A stretch of DNA of 64,000 bases from Nostoc sp. UHCC 0870 (GCF_022063185.1 NZ_CP091913.1:1171001-1235000); one strand, 5' to 3'; counted from the stretch's first letter, positions 27,326-36,328 are shown. Translations and numbers: made by a program. Notes: generated from the sequence alone by a model not told the origin.

Positions 27326-28489
27326 ATGCAATATACCAACATTGGACCCGTCAAGCTCGTTATCATTCAACCCACTACTTTCTGTAATTTAGATTGCGAT
27401 TACTGCTATCTACACAATCGCCAATCTAAGGCTCAAATATCTATTGATTTGATCGAAACCATCTTTAAAAGTCTGTTTCAAAGCCAATTAATCGAGAAAG
27501 AATTTACTGTTATTTGGCACGCAGGCGAACCCTTGTCTATGCCGATCGCTTTTTATCATGCGGCATTTCAAAATATTAATAACCTCAATCAAGACTTCAA
27601 CCAAAATCGCTGCACAATATATCAGTCCATTCAAACTAATGGAACACTCATTAATCAAGATTGGTGTGATTTGATTAAAAGCTATCAAGTGCAGATGGGT
27701 ATTAGCCTTGATGGTCTGGATTTTATCCACGATGCTCACCGCAAAACTAGGAAAGGCTTGGGTACTCATGCCAGCACTATGAGAGGAATATCAATGCTCA
27801 AAGCAAATAATATTGACTTTCGTGTAATTACTGTACTGACTCAAGACTCTTTAGATTATCCAGAAGAGATGTTCAATTTCTTCATGGAAAATGACATTAG
27901 AAAGGTGGGATTTAATATTGACGAAAAAATAGGCTCTCATGAGTCATCATCTTTTGAAAATAGGGGAATAGAAGAACGATACCGTGCTTTTATGCAGCGT
28001 TTCTATGAGCTAGTGAAAAGCACGAATTGGTACTTAAAAATTAGAGAATTCGAGGAGCTTAAACATAAAATTTGCTACGGAATGCCCAATGAAATAAAAG
28101 GTCAATTTACACCTTTTTCAATAATCAGCATAGACTATCAAGGTAATTTTTCCACATTCTCACCAGAACTTTTATCTATGAAAAGTTCTATCTATGGCGA
28201 TTTTATTTTGGGTAATGTGGAACATGACACGTTTGAATCAGCCTGTAAAACAGATAAATTCAAAAGAATCAATCACGATATTCAAGCAGGGGTCGATTTA
28301 TGCCAGCATACCTGTCCATATTTCTCGGTCTGCGGAGGTGCTTCTCCTGCTAATAAATACTTTGAAAATGGCTTGTTTGAATCGTCTGAAACGATCTATT
28401 GCAGATACTCAACGAAGATTTTAACAGATATTATTCTGGAGGATATTGAAACTTATTTGGTACTCGATCAACCCAAGATTAACGGATGA
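27326..28489 (+). CDS. Radical SAM/SPASM cyclophane-type RiPP maturase (GrrM/OscB-like)
   Basis: A 387-residue enzyme. The radical SAM cluster motif CNLDCDYC (Cys 20, 24, 27) binds the SAM [4Fe-4S] cluster. A C-terminal SPASM-like cysteine set (Cys 326, 330, 336, 359) lies in DLCQHTCPYFSVCGG and SPANKYFENGLFESSETIYC. This tail strongly resembles GrrM/OscB-type maturases that form C-C cross-links (cyclophanes) in peptides. The start is set at MQYTNIGPVKL; a TTG five codons earlier is less likely. The adjacent 90-residue peptide is the probable substrate. Its place inside an S8/CHAT/STAND operon is unusual. Confidence 0.85.
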   Translation: MQYTNIGPVKLVIIQPTTFCNLDCDYCYLHNRQSKAQISIDLIETIFKSLFQSQLIEKEFTVIWHAGEPLSMPIAFYHAAFQNINNLNQDFNQNRCTIYQSIQTNGTLINQDWCDLIKSYQVQMGISLDGLDFIHDAHRKTRKGLGTHASTMRGISMLKANNIDFRVITVLTQDSLDYPEEMFNFFMENDIRKVGFNIDEKIGSHESSSFENRGIEERYRAFMQRFYELVKSTNWYLKIREFEELKHKICYGMPNEIKGQFTPFSIISIDYQGNFSTFSPELLSMKSSIYGDFILGNVEHDTFESACKTDKFKRINHDIQAGVDLCQHTCPYFSVCGGASPANKYFENGLFESSETIYCRYSTKILTDIILEDIETYLVLDQPKING

Positions 28490-28525
28490 AGTAGCTATAT
28501 CTAGAAACTAAAAAAGTAAAAATTT

Positions 28526-29563
28526 ATGCCAGTACCACAGCAAGAAAATCAAACTCGTAATGGTTCGATTTTGGATCAACAGAAACAAGCCCTACCAGAG
28601 GTATCTTCACCTCTCACAATAGCCAAAAGTTTTTCAGAAAATCAACGGCTTCTGATTGAAGCTTACCTGAAGCTATTAGATATGGTTGCAGTATCCCAAG
28701 TATCAACAGGGGTGCTGCCAAGCATTACTAAAAACCGTTATCTTGTCTATGTGCATGGGATTAGCCAGCATCAAGATGGATATTCCAACAGTTGGTGGCA
28801 AGCATTACAACCTTATATTGGGAAAGTGTTCGAGGATGGCAATCTTGGCGATACCCGTAGAGAGGTGCTGTGGAGTGATTTAGTTAATGCGTCAACTGTT
28901 GCTGATATGGTTGATACTACGCAAAAAGAGCAATTAAAGCGAGAGATTCTGGCAATTTTAGAAGATAGACAGCGACAAGAGATAGCCGCAAAAACTGGCG
29001 GTGGTCGCCAGGTACATCTGTCCATGCAGACTCGTGTCATAGAACCTAGTCAGGTTTTGGGAATTGATGACTTTCTCATCTATATGTTGAACAGCGAAAT
29101 GCGCCAACAAATCATCAATCGCTTTACTGATACTGTGAAACCACTCCTTGGCAGTAATAATCAAATCGACATTATTTCCCACAGTTGGGGTACTGTAGTT
29201 GCCTACGAAGGGTTACGAGAACTTGAGGCTGAACAATTTTTACAGGGACAAGTCTCGAACTTCTTTACTGTGGGCAGTGCGTTATCTATTGGACCAGTAC
29301 GCGCCTCTTTGCGCCCAGAAAATCAGGATGGTCGCCGACCTTCTATGGTGAATAAATGGATTAATCTTGATGCACAAGGGGATCTAGTTGGCGGGATGTT
29401 AGGGGATATGTTCGAGATTACTCAGGAAAACCTGGGACTTCAACCCATCGGTTGTCTATTAGAGTGGTTTGGCTATAGATTATCCTGCGCGCACAGCTCC
29501 TACTTTGTAGGGGAAAATACAACTGTCAACCGAGATATTTTTGCTCACTATCTTCTGGATTAA
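28526..29563 (+). CDS. Alpha/beta hydrolase (lipase-like), last gene of the conflict-type operon
   Basis: A 345-residue protein with an N-terminal helical region of about 70 residues and an alpha/beta-hydrolase domain. The first strand and oxyanion loop are RYLVYVHGISQHQDG, and the nucleophile is Ser220 in IDIISHSWGTVVAYEG (an SHSWG elbow instead of GHSxG). An Asp in NLDAQGDLVGG and a late His (CAHSSYF) are candidates for the remaining triad. No signal peptide is seen. It starts 36 bases after the maturase gene. It could be a lipase or esterase effector, or could process the RiPP; the substrate is unknown. Confidence 0.72.
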   Translation: MPVPQQENQTRNGSILDQQKQALPEVSSPLTIAKSFSENQRLLIEAYLKLLDMVAVSQVSTGVLPSITKNRYLVYVHGISQHQDGYSNSWWQALQPYIGKVFEDGNLGDTRREVLWSDLVNASTVADMVDTTQKEQLKREILAILEDRQRQEIAAKTGGGRQVHLSMQTRVIEPSQVLGIDDFLIYMLNSEMRQQIINRFTDTVKPLLGSNNQIDIISHSWGTVVAYEGLRELEAEQFLQGQVSNFFTVGSALSIGPVRASLRPENQDGRRPSMVNKWINLDAQGDLVGGMLGDMFEITQENLGLQPIGCLLEWFGYRLSCAHSSYFVGENTTVNRDIFAHYLLD

Positions 29564-29664
29564 GTGCTACAGTCTACGCGAAGCTCGGAAAGGAAGTATA
29601 AAAAATTTCGATGATTTGTCATTCTGAGCGCAACGTAGTGAAGGGTAAAGCCTGCGGCATAGCT

Positions 29665-29812
29665 TCGCTAACTACAAAAAAAATCCGGCGTGGTAACAGT
29701 TCAGTAATAGCTAATCCCGCCAGCACTAAACCTGCAACATAAGGAACTTTAAGTCTGCGGGATAATAACGGTATACCTGTAGTAACTAGCAGCAAAAGAA
29801 TTGATGCTCTAT
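29665..29812 (-). pseudogene. Remnant of a second Na+/H+ antiporter gene
   Basis: Read on the minus strand, this stretch encodes an uninterrupted antiporter N-terminal segment: ILLLLVTTGIPLLSRRLKVP, then YVAGLVLAGLAITELLPRRI. This is typical of CPA-type transporters. It has no start codon (a stop lies five codons upstream of ILLLL) and loses similarity after PRRI. It lies between the hydrolase gene and an intact plus-strand antiporter gene, so it is probably the decayed end of a former divergent neighbour. Confidence 0.6.
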
Positions 29813-29854
29813 GTTTTTACAGGATACATTATTCCCTGATTAGACTTATTGAAT

Positions 29855-31414
29855 ATGGTAATTGAATCAGCAATTGGAGAGGAAGCGATCGCCTCTAATC
29901 TCAAGCAGTTTCTTCTAGTGCTGTCGGTATCTTTAGGGGTGGCGACCTTACCACAGATATTTAACTGGTTTCGCCAGATACCCTACACTTTACTTTTAGT
30001 CATTGTCGGCTTAGGTTTAGCGGTGGTTGATGTCCGCCTAGTTACTCTTTCCCCAGCCTTAATTCTGTTCATTTTTTTACCTCCCCTCTTATTTGAAGCT
30101 GCATGGAATCTGAAATGGTCAGACTTGAAGCAGGAATTTATCCCCATTTGTTTGTATGCAGTATTGGGGGTGGTCATTTCCATTGCGGGGGTAGCAATTG
30201 GACTCAATCAACTAGCTGGATTATCTATCACTACAGCTTTGCTCATTGCTGCGAGTCTTTCAGCTACTGATCCTGTTTCGGTAACGGCTTTATTTCGGGA
30301 ATTAGGCGTAAGCAACCGCCTTGTTACTTTGATGGAAGGTGAAAGCTTATTTAATGATGGCATGGCTGTAGTTGCCTTTGGTTTTTTAGTAGCCTTACCT
30401 TTAGGTAATGCCGAATTAGGGCTACAGCCTGTTTTATTGGAGTTATTTCAAGTTATTGGTATTGGTTTAGCGGTGGGTGGTTTGATTGGTTTTGGTATTT
30501 CCTACCTCACCCAACGCTTTGATTTACCGATGGTTGAACAATCTCTGACCTTAGTATCTGCTTATGGTACTTACTTAATTACTGAAGATTTGGGTGGTTC
30601 TGGGGTAATTGGAGTTGTCACCACAGGTTTAATTTTAGGTAACTTTGGCTCTCGCATCGGCATGAATCCCCGCACCCGGATTATTGTGTCCGAGTTTTGG
30701 GACTTTTTAGCCTTTTTCGTCAATTCCATTGTCTTTTTGCTGATTGGCGACCAAATGCGCTTTGCCAGTCTCAGAGAAAACCTACAAATCATCGGTGTAA
30801 CAGTTGCTGCCATGATTTTAATGCGAGCTGTAGCAATTTACATTCTCAGCTATCTCAGTCAAACTATCACCAAATCAACAATTTCTCTACCCGAACAAAC
30901 AACCCTGTGGTGGGGAGGGTTACGCGGTTCTGTTTCCATAGCATTGGCATTGAGTGTACCAGCAGTTTTACCAGATCGAGACAAAATTATTGCGATCGTA
31001 TTTGGAGTAGTTTTATTTACCCTACTCATTCAAGGATTGACCATCAAGCCATTAGTTAAACAGCTAAATTTGTTAGGCGATGCACCCCTACGGGAACAGT
31101 ATTTAGAAATGGTTGCTCGTAATATCGCCTTAGAACGAGTTCTAAAATATCTGCAAACAGAACAACATCCTGGTATTAACCCGGAGTTTGTCCGCTATCA
31201 AGAAAAACTCATCACTGGTGAGATTGAGCAGATGCAAACCAAGATTGACAAATTACAAGATGAGTACCCCAATATCCAGAACTTTATCACTGAACAGTTT
31301 CAAGAAAAACTATTGGCAGTTGAGGCAGATACCTATGCAGAATTTGTCAAATCCGGTAGGTTAAATAAAGAACTAGCACCCATGCTGGAAAATGTTTTGC
31401 CCCATGATAGGTGA
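29855..31414 (+). CDS. CPA1-family Na+/H+ antiporter
   Basis: A 519-residue membrane protein with about 12 segments. Motifs of the CPA1 family are visible: FIFLPPLLFEAAWNL, LIAASLSATDPVSVTALFRE (the ion-binding TDP), GESLFNDGMAVVAF (the essential ND pair) and TLWWGGLRGSVSIALALSVP. A cytoplasmic tail of about 120 residues is rich in charged helices. It exchanges Na+ for H+ across the membrane. The ATG at 29855 is preferred over a TTG two codons earlier. Confidence 0.92.
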   Translation: MVIESAIGEEAIASNLKQFLLVLSVSLGVATLPQIFNWFRQIPYTLLLVIVGLGLAVVDVRLVTLSPALILFIFLPPLLFEAAWNLKWSDLKQEFIPICLYAVLGVVISIAGVAIGLNQLAGLSITTALLIAASLSATDPVSVTALFRELGVSNRLVTLMEGESLFNDGMAVVAFGFLVALPLGNAELGLQPVLLELFQVIGIGLAVGGLIGFGISYLTQRFDLPMVEQSLTLVSAYGTYLITEDLGGSGVIGVVTTGLILGNFGSRIGMNPRTRIIVSEFWDFLAFFVNSIVFLLIGDQMRFASLRENLQIIGVTVAAMILMRAVAIYILSYLSQTITKSTISLPEQTTLWWGGLRGSVSIALALSVPAVLPDRDKIIAIVFGVVLFTLLIQGLTIKPLVKQLNLLGDAPLREQYLEMVARNIALERVLKYLQTEQHPGINPEFVRYQEKLITGEIEQMQTKIDKLQDEYPNIQNFITEQFQEKLLAVEADTYAEFVKSGRLNKELAPMLENVLPHDR

Positions 31415-31540
31415 CAGGTGACAGGTGACAGGTATGAGGAAGTGAACATTTAGCACAGGCTAACGTCCCACTTACTACTCACTACTCAGCACTCAGCACT
31501 CATCACTCATCACTCACTACTCAGCACTCATTACTCACTT
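31408..31540. repeat. Heptamer STRR blocks after the antiporter gene
   Basis: AGGTGAC heptamers at 31408-31433 (the first lies in the antiporter stop region), then CTACTCA/CACTCAG-type heptamers at about 31471-31540. The second block runs into the end of the convergent minus-strand gene. Confidence 0.75.
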
Positions 31541-32340
31541 ACAGCAAAGGGACAACGACTAGTAGAGAGATTTACATCGGTTGATTTTTTTCTCCAAGGC
31601 CAAAGTTTCTTGATAAAATTCCATAACTTTTGCCACAGAGACGATTTGGTTTTTGTACCTGTTAGTTGTTGTGTTTGCAGATTAGGTGGTAGCTTACCAC
31701 CTGATGTAAGTTTTGCTAGAAACTTAGTGTTGTCATAGTAGTGTTCTAAAGAGAGAATTTTTAGGTCATCTCTCAGATGAACAACACTAGTGCCAATAAT
31801 TTCAATAGTTTCACCTGTCGGTGCATAATCTTTGTATGCACCATTAAAAGCACCCCAATGTCGCCATTTAAAAACGATACTTGGGGGGGTTGAATAAACT
31901 TCTAACACCTCCCATAAGAAACCTTCGGGAAATGCTGTATGAAAAAGGTTCGTTGAGGTTTCAAAATTTTCCTCACTGGCTTTGTAATGTTTGTTATTAC
32001 CAATTAATAGTTTATAAGTACCAGAATTAATTAAATCTGTGATGGTGTAGCCATAACCACCATTGGTACTCATGCGAAACTTATCTTGAACAACAGTTAG
32101 CCATTGAGCAGGGTTAGTCTTAAAATTGGCCTCAATATCAAAAGCGCGCACCAAGTTTTGGACTAATCTTTCTAGGGAATTTTCGGGGTGATTTTGTATG
32201 CTTTCTTCGGCAAGTTTTTCATTAGAATGAGTATAGTCTGGTTTTTGACCATATCGCCATTCTATATCAGTGCTATATTCTAGCACTGTATCTCTATCTT
32301 GTACCCAAAGATTAAGCTTGCTGATGTCGATGGGATTCAT
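31531..32340 (-). CDS. SnoaL/NTF2-like domain protein
   Basis: A 269-residue soluble protein. The central region (about 55-205) looks like a SnoaL-type ester cyclase/NTF2-fold domain: a helix with LERLVQNLVRAF, then FHTAFPEGFLWEVLEVY, FKWRHWGAF, APTGETIEIIGTSVVHLRDD and KILSLEHYYD. The C-terminal 45 residues hold a Trp/Lys-rich segment (LWQKLWNFIKKLWPWRKK) that could bind membranes. The last codons run into the heptamer repeats (ending CPFAVSE), so the natural stop may have been altered. Substrate and pathway are unknown. Confidence 0.65.
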   Translation of the reverse strand: MNPIDISKLNLWVQDRDTVLEYSTDIEWRYGQKPDYTHSNEKLAEESIQNHPENSLERLVQNLVRAFDIEANFKTNPAQWLTVVQDKFRMSTNGGYGYTITDLINSGTYKLLIGNNKHYKASEENFETSTNLFHTAFPEGFLWEVLEVYSTPPSIVFKWRHWGAFNGAYKDYAPTGETIEIIGTSVVHLRDDLKILSLEHYYDNTKFLAKLTSGGKLPPNLQTQQLTGTKTKSSLWQKLWNFIKKLWPWRKKSTDVNLSTSRCPFAVSE

Positions 32341-32686
32341 AAATGCCTACGCGAAAAGTTAACTAAGAAATAAATGTAAATTGATGATGAGCAACAGAAT
32401 TACGCAATGAAAACCCTCTAGTTTTGCAGCTAGTTATACAGCTTTTTTGCAGATTTAATCTCTCATTCGTTTGTAGCGTCAGAGATTTTGAAGTACATCT
32501 ACTTGCATCTTTTACTATTATGCCAGCCAGTACAAAAAAAGTTGATTAATATAGATAATCTCAAATAATTTTAGATAGTAATTTGTTGATATTTTTAGTT
32601 TTAATATGTAATTTATTCTTAAACAAATAGGGTGCGTTAATGCAGTGTAACGCACCGATTATTTTGGTTAATTATGCCAAAGGCTC
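32341..32686. promoter_or_regulatory. 346-base spacer with GGTGCGTTA hairpin
   Basis: GGTGCGTTA (32630-32638) pairs with TAACGCACC (32647-32655), a common cyanobacterial repeat hairpin. It lies just downstream of the minus-strand phosphatase gene and may serve as its 3' hairpin. The rest is AT-rich and holds the SnoaL-like gene promoter. Confidence 0.5.
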
Positions 32687-34582
32687 TTATTGCTTAATTT
32701 TGCGTGATTTGAATCCTAACGTACCTAAGCCAAACACCAAGAAACCAAAAATTAGACTAGGTTCAGGAACTTCTTGGATAATTCGCCCATTGGTATCTAC
32801 GAAAAAGGTAATCTCATCGCTGTAGGTGCGGCGATCGCTACGCAATAAATTATAGTTTTGATCAAGGATGGGGAAGTTATACACTGGTGTCAGAGTAACT
32901 TTGGCATATTTACCATTTGCTCCATTGAGTTTCTCTAAATTCACCTCAAGATGTCCGTAGTGTTTACCACCATCCACTAATTGCAACGCCCCAGCGATGT
33001 CTTGCCAAAACTCACCTTCACTTTGGTCGGCTGTCCATTGGCTGAAGCTGTTGTACTTGAGTAGGGGGTCGCTCAAGCTTGAACCGTTACGTTTCTCACC
33101 CCGTAACCCATCACCTGATACGCCTACATCATAGTAATATACGCCAATACCGTCGCCGTTTTCATCAACAAAACTGCGCTCGAACATTTCACTATGACCA
33201 GACAGCACCGCCAAGACACCAAATTCCTCAAACATACCCTGGTATTGGCGCATGGGTGTACCGCCCTGACCTGTTGACAGAGCATGGTTCATGGGTTGTC
33301 CGTGTTCACCACTGCTGTAGGGTGCGTGATGGAACTGCACAAAAATCATTTGACCTTTGGCTCGTGCATCTTCTAATTGTGCTTTTGCCCAATTCCATTG
33401 GGGACTACCAGGGTTAAAGTCTGCTAAGTCAGTACCGCCAGCCGCTTCATATTGGGTACGTGTATAGTTATCTTGGGTGTCAGTCCCTGTACCTGTGTAA
33501 TCTTGTCCGCTTATTTTCGGTAGTTGACCATCACCCCCGTAGTTACTGCGTCGATCATCTGGCTCACCATTGGAACTATCGAGGGTAATAATAGTGATAG
33601 GGCCGTAGTCGATACGATAGTAATTATCTTGATGATCTGGTGTACCGTTGTCAGGTGCATCAAAGTAGACATGATATTTATCGCGGCCAAATTTAGGGCC
33701 AAAACGTCCATCAGCATCAGTACCATAACCGCCATTGAGTGCGCCAAAGTTCTCCCAGTTACCCAAGGCTGGCAAAATGGGGTATTTTGACAAACCACTG
33801 TCAAATTCCCCGGCGTTGTGCCGGAAAAATTCATCCCAGCCTGGTTGGTATCCACCACCTTGCACCAAATCACCAGGCATCAGCAGGAAGTCAGGGTTGC
33901 GGCTGTTAACGATCGCAAGGTTGCGTTTGTAGCCTTCAGTTTCAGTCAAAGCATAGCGCAAAGTTTGTGAACCACCTGAGCCGGCAGTGCCGAAAGTATT
34001 TGCCCATTGACTACCACTCAATTCGGGGCGTGCGGCTGAACCTGGAGCTAAAGCACCGGGTTGCCATTCACGGCGGCTAAAACGTCCGGCTGGCTCGGTT
34101 TCACTGTCGGACATGGCAATAAAGCGGATGCTATTCCAGTCGTCTTTAGTGGGAGCAGTTTTAAAAGATGAGTTAAAAACACTCGTCCCCTGGACTACCG
34201 TATATTGATATGTTGTTCCCGGTAACAAACCACGCACATCAACGCTATGTTTATAGTTGTTATCACTGAGCAACCACGACCCTGGAGCTAAACCAGTAAT
34301 ATTCTGATTCTTTTCGGCGTTGGTGTATGCTAGCACTGACTGGTATGCAGGTGTACTGGTAAAATTGAGGGGATTACTTAGACCAGCCCCAGTAATTGAG
34401 AGAATGCCGGGTACTTCTTCTTCCGTAAACCAAGTAAAATACATTCCTTCAGTCGAAGGCTGCTGTAAATAGGGATTGATGCGGAAAGAGGATGCGTTGG
34501 CTGGAAAGCTTGTAGCAGAAATCAATCCAGTAGTGAGTGTCAGGGCGATCGCTATTTGCGGCAAGCACAACTTGTGTAGCAT
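32687..34582 (-). CDS. Purple-acid-phosphatase-like metallophosphoesterase with PEP-CTERM anchor
   Basis: A 631-residue exported protein. A signal peptide (about 1-30, ending ANA) is followed by a fibronectin-III-like purple acid phosphatase N-domain (FRINPYLQQPSTEGMYFTW, LLPGTTYQYTV) and a calcineurin-like phosphoesterase domain. Metal-ligand motifs are FIAMSDSE, LLMPGDLV, LGNWEN, FVQFHHAPYSSGEHG and VLSGHSEMFE. The C-terminus is a classic PEP-CTERM sorting tail: VPEPSLIFG, a hydrophobic stretch and KSRK. It is probably an extracellular or surface phosphatase processed by an exosortase. The upstream region should be checked for Pho boxes; none was recognised by eye. Confidence 0.85.
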   Translation of the reverse strand: MLHKLCLPQIAIALTLTTGLISATSFPANASSFRINPYLQQPSTEGMYFTWFTEEEVPGILSITGAGLSNPLNFTSTPAYQSVLAYTNAEKNQNITGLAPGSWLLSDNNYKHSVDVRGLLPGTTYQYTVVQGTSVFNSSFKTAPTKDDWNSIRFIAMSDSETEPAGRFSRREWQPGALAPGSAARPELSGSQWANTFGTAGSGGSQTLRYALTETEGYKRNLAIVNSRNPDFLLMPGDLVQGGGYQPGWDEFFRHNAGEFDSGLSKYPILPALGNWENFGALNGGYGTDADGRFGPKFGRDKYHVYFDAPDNGTPDHQDNYYRIDYGPITIITLDSSNGEPDDRRSNYGGDGQLPKISGQDYTGTGTDTQDNYTRTQYEAAGGTDLADFNPGSPQWNWAKAQLEDARAKGQMIFVQFHHAPYSSGEHGQPMNHALSTGQGGTPMRQYQGMFEEFGVLAVLSGHSEMFERSFVDENGDGIGVYYYDVGVSGDGLRGEKRNGSSLSDPLLKYNSFSQWTADQSEGEFWQDIAGALQLVDGGKHYGHLEVNLEKLNGANGKYAKVTLTPVYNFPILDQNYNLLRSDRRTYSDEITFFVDTNGRIIQEVPEPSLIFGFLVFGLGTLGFKSRKIKQ

Positions 34583-34690
34583 AGATATTAATCGTAACTC
34601 CGTTGGGTTTCCTAGTCTGCTCTGGACTGAAGCTATTCATTTCTTATAGTTCTGGGGTGAAGACTAGGTTAAGCACCCAATATTGTAGGG

Positions 34691-34815
34691 TTAAGGTGAC
34701 AGGTGACAGGGGATAGGGGATAGGGGATAGGGGATAGGGGATAGGGGATAGGGGATAGGGGATAGGGGATAGGTGACAGGGGATAGGGGATAGGTGACAG
34801 GGGACAGAGGGATAG
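34691..34815. repeat. GGGGATA heptamer tandem array
   Basis: About sixteen copies of GGGGATA with a few GGTGACA variants. It is of the STRR type and abuts the inverted-repeat element at 34820. The open frame across it is chance. Confidence 0.9.
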
Positions 34816-34819
34816 GGGA

Positions 34820-34980
34820 CTGACTTTTAACGTTATCTGGAAAACCCCTCTTGAAACCTCTCCCCTACCAATGTAGAGACGTTTCATGAAACGTCTCTAC
34901 ATATTCCCCCTTCCCTAGTAGGGAAGGGGGTTAGGGGGTTAGGTTTCCCGTTAGCTTTTCCACATAACGTTAAAAGTCAG
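34820..34980. mobile_element. MITE-like element with CTGACTTTTAACGTTAT ends
   Basis: A 161-bp element. Its left end CTGACTTTTAACGTTAT and right end ATAACGTTAAAAGTCAG are perfect inverted copies. The interior holds a perfect GTAGAGACGTTTCATGAAAC-type palindrome and CCCCTTCCCTA palindromes. It has no coding capacity. Relatives lie at 12555-12665 (partial) and 36329-36474. Confidence 0.8.
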
Positions 34981-35001
34981 GATAGAAAATTGAAAATAAC
35001 T

Positions 35002-35559
35002 ATGAATCGATTGCCTCAAAAATTATACTTAGTGTGGGTTGCGATCGCGCTATCATCTACCGGGTGTGAGCAAGTTACAAAACAATTGCCACCTCTGCCC
35101 AACATTGACATACCATTAAGCCAATCCCCACAACCATTAATTACTCCTGAATCTGCCACAACTGCCCAAATCGAGTCCGAAATCCGTCAAGGTATTAACC
35201 AAGTAAGACAAAAAAATGGGCTTCAGCCACTCAAAGATCATCCAAAATTAGCACAAGTAGCCCGTAAATATAGCCGTCAGATGGCAGAACAAAACTTTTT
35301 TAGCCATACTGGTGCTGACGGTAGCACACCACAAGAAAGAGTTACGAGAGATGGTATTCTTTATTCAGTAGTGGGTGAAAATTTATTCAAAAGTCAGAAT
35401 GTACCTAGGCCAGTACCAGCAGCCATTGAAGGCTGGATGAAAAGCCCAGGACACCGAGAAAATATTCTGCGTCCAGTGTTTACAGAAACAGGTGTAGGAG
35501 TTTGGCGAGAGGGTAATACTTACTACGTTACCCAGTTATTCTTAAGACCATTTCCGTAG
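35002..35559 (+). CDS. CAP/SCP-domain lipoprotein
   Basis: A 185-residue protein with a lipoprotein signal peptide (hydrophobic LVWVAIALSSTGC; lipobox SSTGC), a Pro/Ser-rich linker, and a CAP (SCP/PR-1) domain from about residue 55. Motifs are INQVRQKNGLQPLKDHPKLA, NFFSHTGADGSTPQER, VVGENLF and GWMKSPGHRENIL, with the two His and two Glu positions of the CAP cavity. It is probably anchored to a membrane facing the periplasm. The start at 35002 (MNRLPQ) is preferred to a TTG four codons upstream, which lies next to the MITE end. Confidence 0.85.
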   Translation: MNRLPQKLYLVWVAIALSSTGCEQVTKQLPPLPNIDIPLSQSPQPLITPESATTAQIESEIRQGINQVRQKNGLQPLKDHPKLAQVARKYSRQMAEQNFFSHTGADGSTPQERVTRDGILYSVVGENLFKSQNVPRPVPAAIEGWMKSPGHRENILRPVFTETGVGVWREGNTYYVTQLFLRPFP

Positions 35560-35604
35560 TAATTCCGGCTACGGGGTGTTGGCTACGCCCGCCGCAGGCA
35601 TCGC

Positions 35605-35795
35605 ATATAGCGTTTCCTAATCACATCAGGTATGTTGTCATAGCCCCCTCTTTGCTTGCGGGGCTACCGTGTACACACAAGTTATCAAATTATTATCAGT
35701 CCTCGAATTACCCCACCCTAACCCTCCCCTTGGAAAGGGGAGGGAACTAGATTTTCCGGTTTCCCCCCTTTCCAAGGGGGGATTAAGGGGGGTAA
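35605..35795. repeat. Composite: palindromic repeat fused to truncated MITE copy
   Basis: 35605-35663 matches the repeat at 313-391 (TTTCCTAATCACATCAGGTA, then TTTGCTTGCGGGG). It is interrupted at 35664 by CTACCGTGTACACACAAGTT, the left end of the 12671-type element. That element continues to about 35795 without a right terminal repeat. This looks like insertion of one repeat into another. Confidence 0.65.
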
Positions 35796-35828
35796 AACCT
35801 TGATATAAAAAGAAATTTTACTGTATTC

Positions 35829-36197
35829 TTAGCTTGAGGTAGTAGTCAAAACCACCTTTTGACGCATAGCACGTTTGCGATCGCTCTTGCGCGTTCCTCC
35901 AGCCATTTGATACTCGTGGCTATTATTACCGAACTTATAAGCAACACCACGCAAAATGCTCTCAGAATAGTCTGCTAAATCTTCTTCATATTCAACTATC
36001 TGAGTTAATAAAACATCAATACTGGAAAGAGTGGTATTGTAAGCTTCCAGAGATTTTCTGAGGCGTTCAATTTTTTTGGTATAATCTTGAACCGTCAACC
36101 CCTCTCCTACATCTAGAGTTGGACTAATAGATTTAATGCTTGCTAGACGTATCTCAGCTTTATCAAGCATACGTGAATTGCGTTTTTGTCTTGCCAT
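35829..36197 (-). CDS. Hypothetical coiled-coil protein
   Basis: A 122-residue basic protein, not recognised. Residues about 35-80 form a likely coiled coil (YTKKIERLRKSLEAYNTTLS and SIDVLLTQIVEYEEDLADYS). The C-terminus is basic (GGTRKSDRKRAMRQK). No membrane segment or signal peptide is present. It looks like a conserved cyanobacterial hypothetical protein and is followed by a repeat-rich spacer. Function unknown. Confidence 0.6.
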   Translation of the reverse strand: MARQKRNSRMLDKAEIRLASIKSISPTLDVGEGLTVQDYTKKIERLRKSLEAYNTTLSSIDVLLTQIVEYEEDLADYSESILRGVAYKFGNNSHEYQMAGGTRKSDRKRAMRQKVVLTTTSS

Positions 36198-36328
36198 ATT
36201 TAATACTTATCTTCCAAATTGACCCTAACTCTATAGTGGACATTTGTTTAAGGCGTTGTCATACGTAAAATTGTTGATTTTTATGAAAAAATTTAAAGAT
36301 TAGGTAATTTACAGCAGTTATTATTTAT

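Noticed and set aside
34669..34887. Minus-strand frame of PLSPIPY repeats
   Set aside because: It is a translation of the GGGGATA heptamer array, not a gene.
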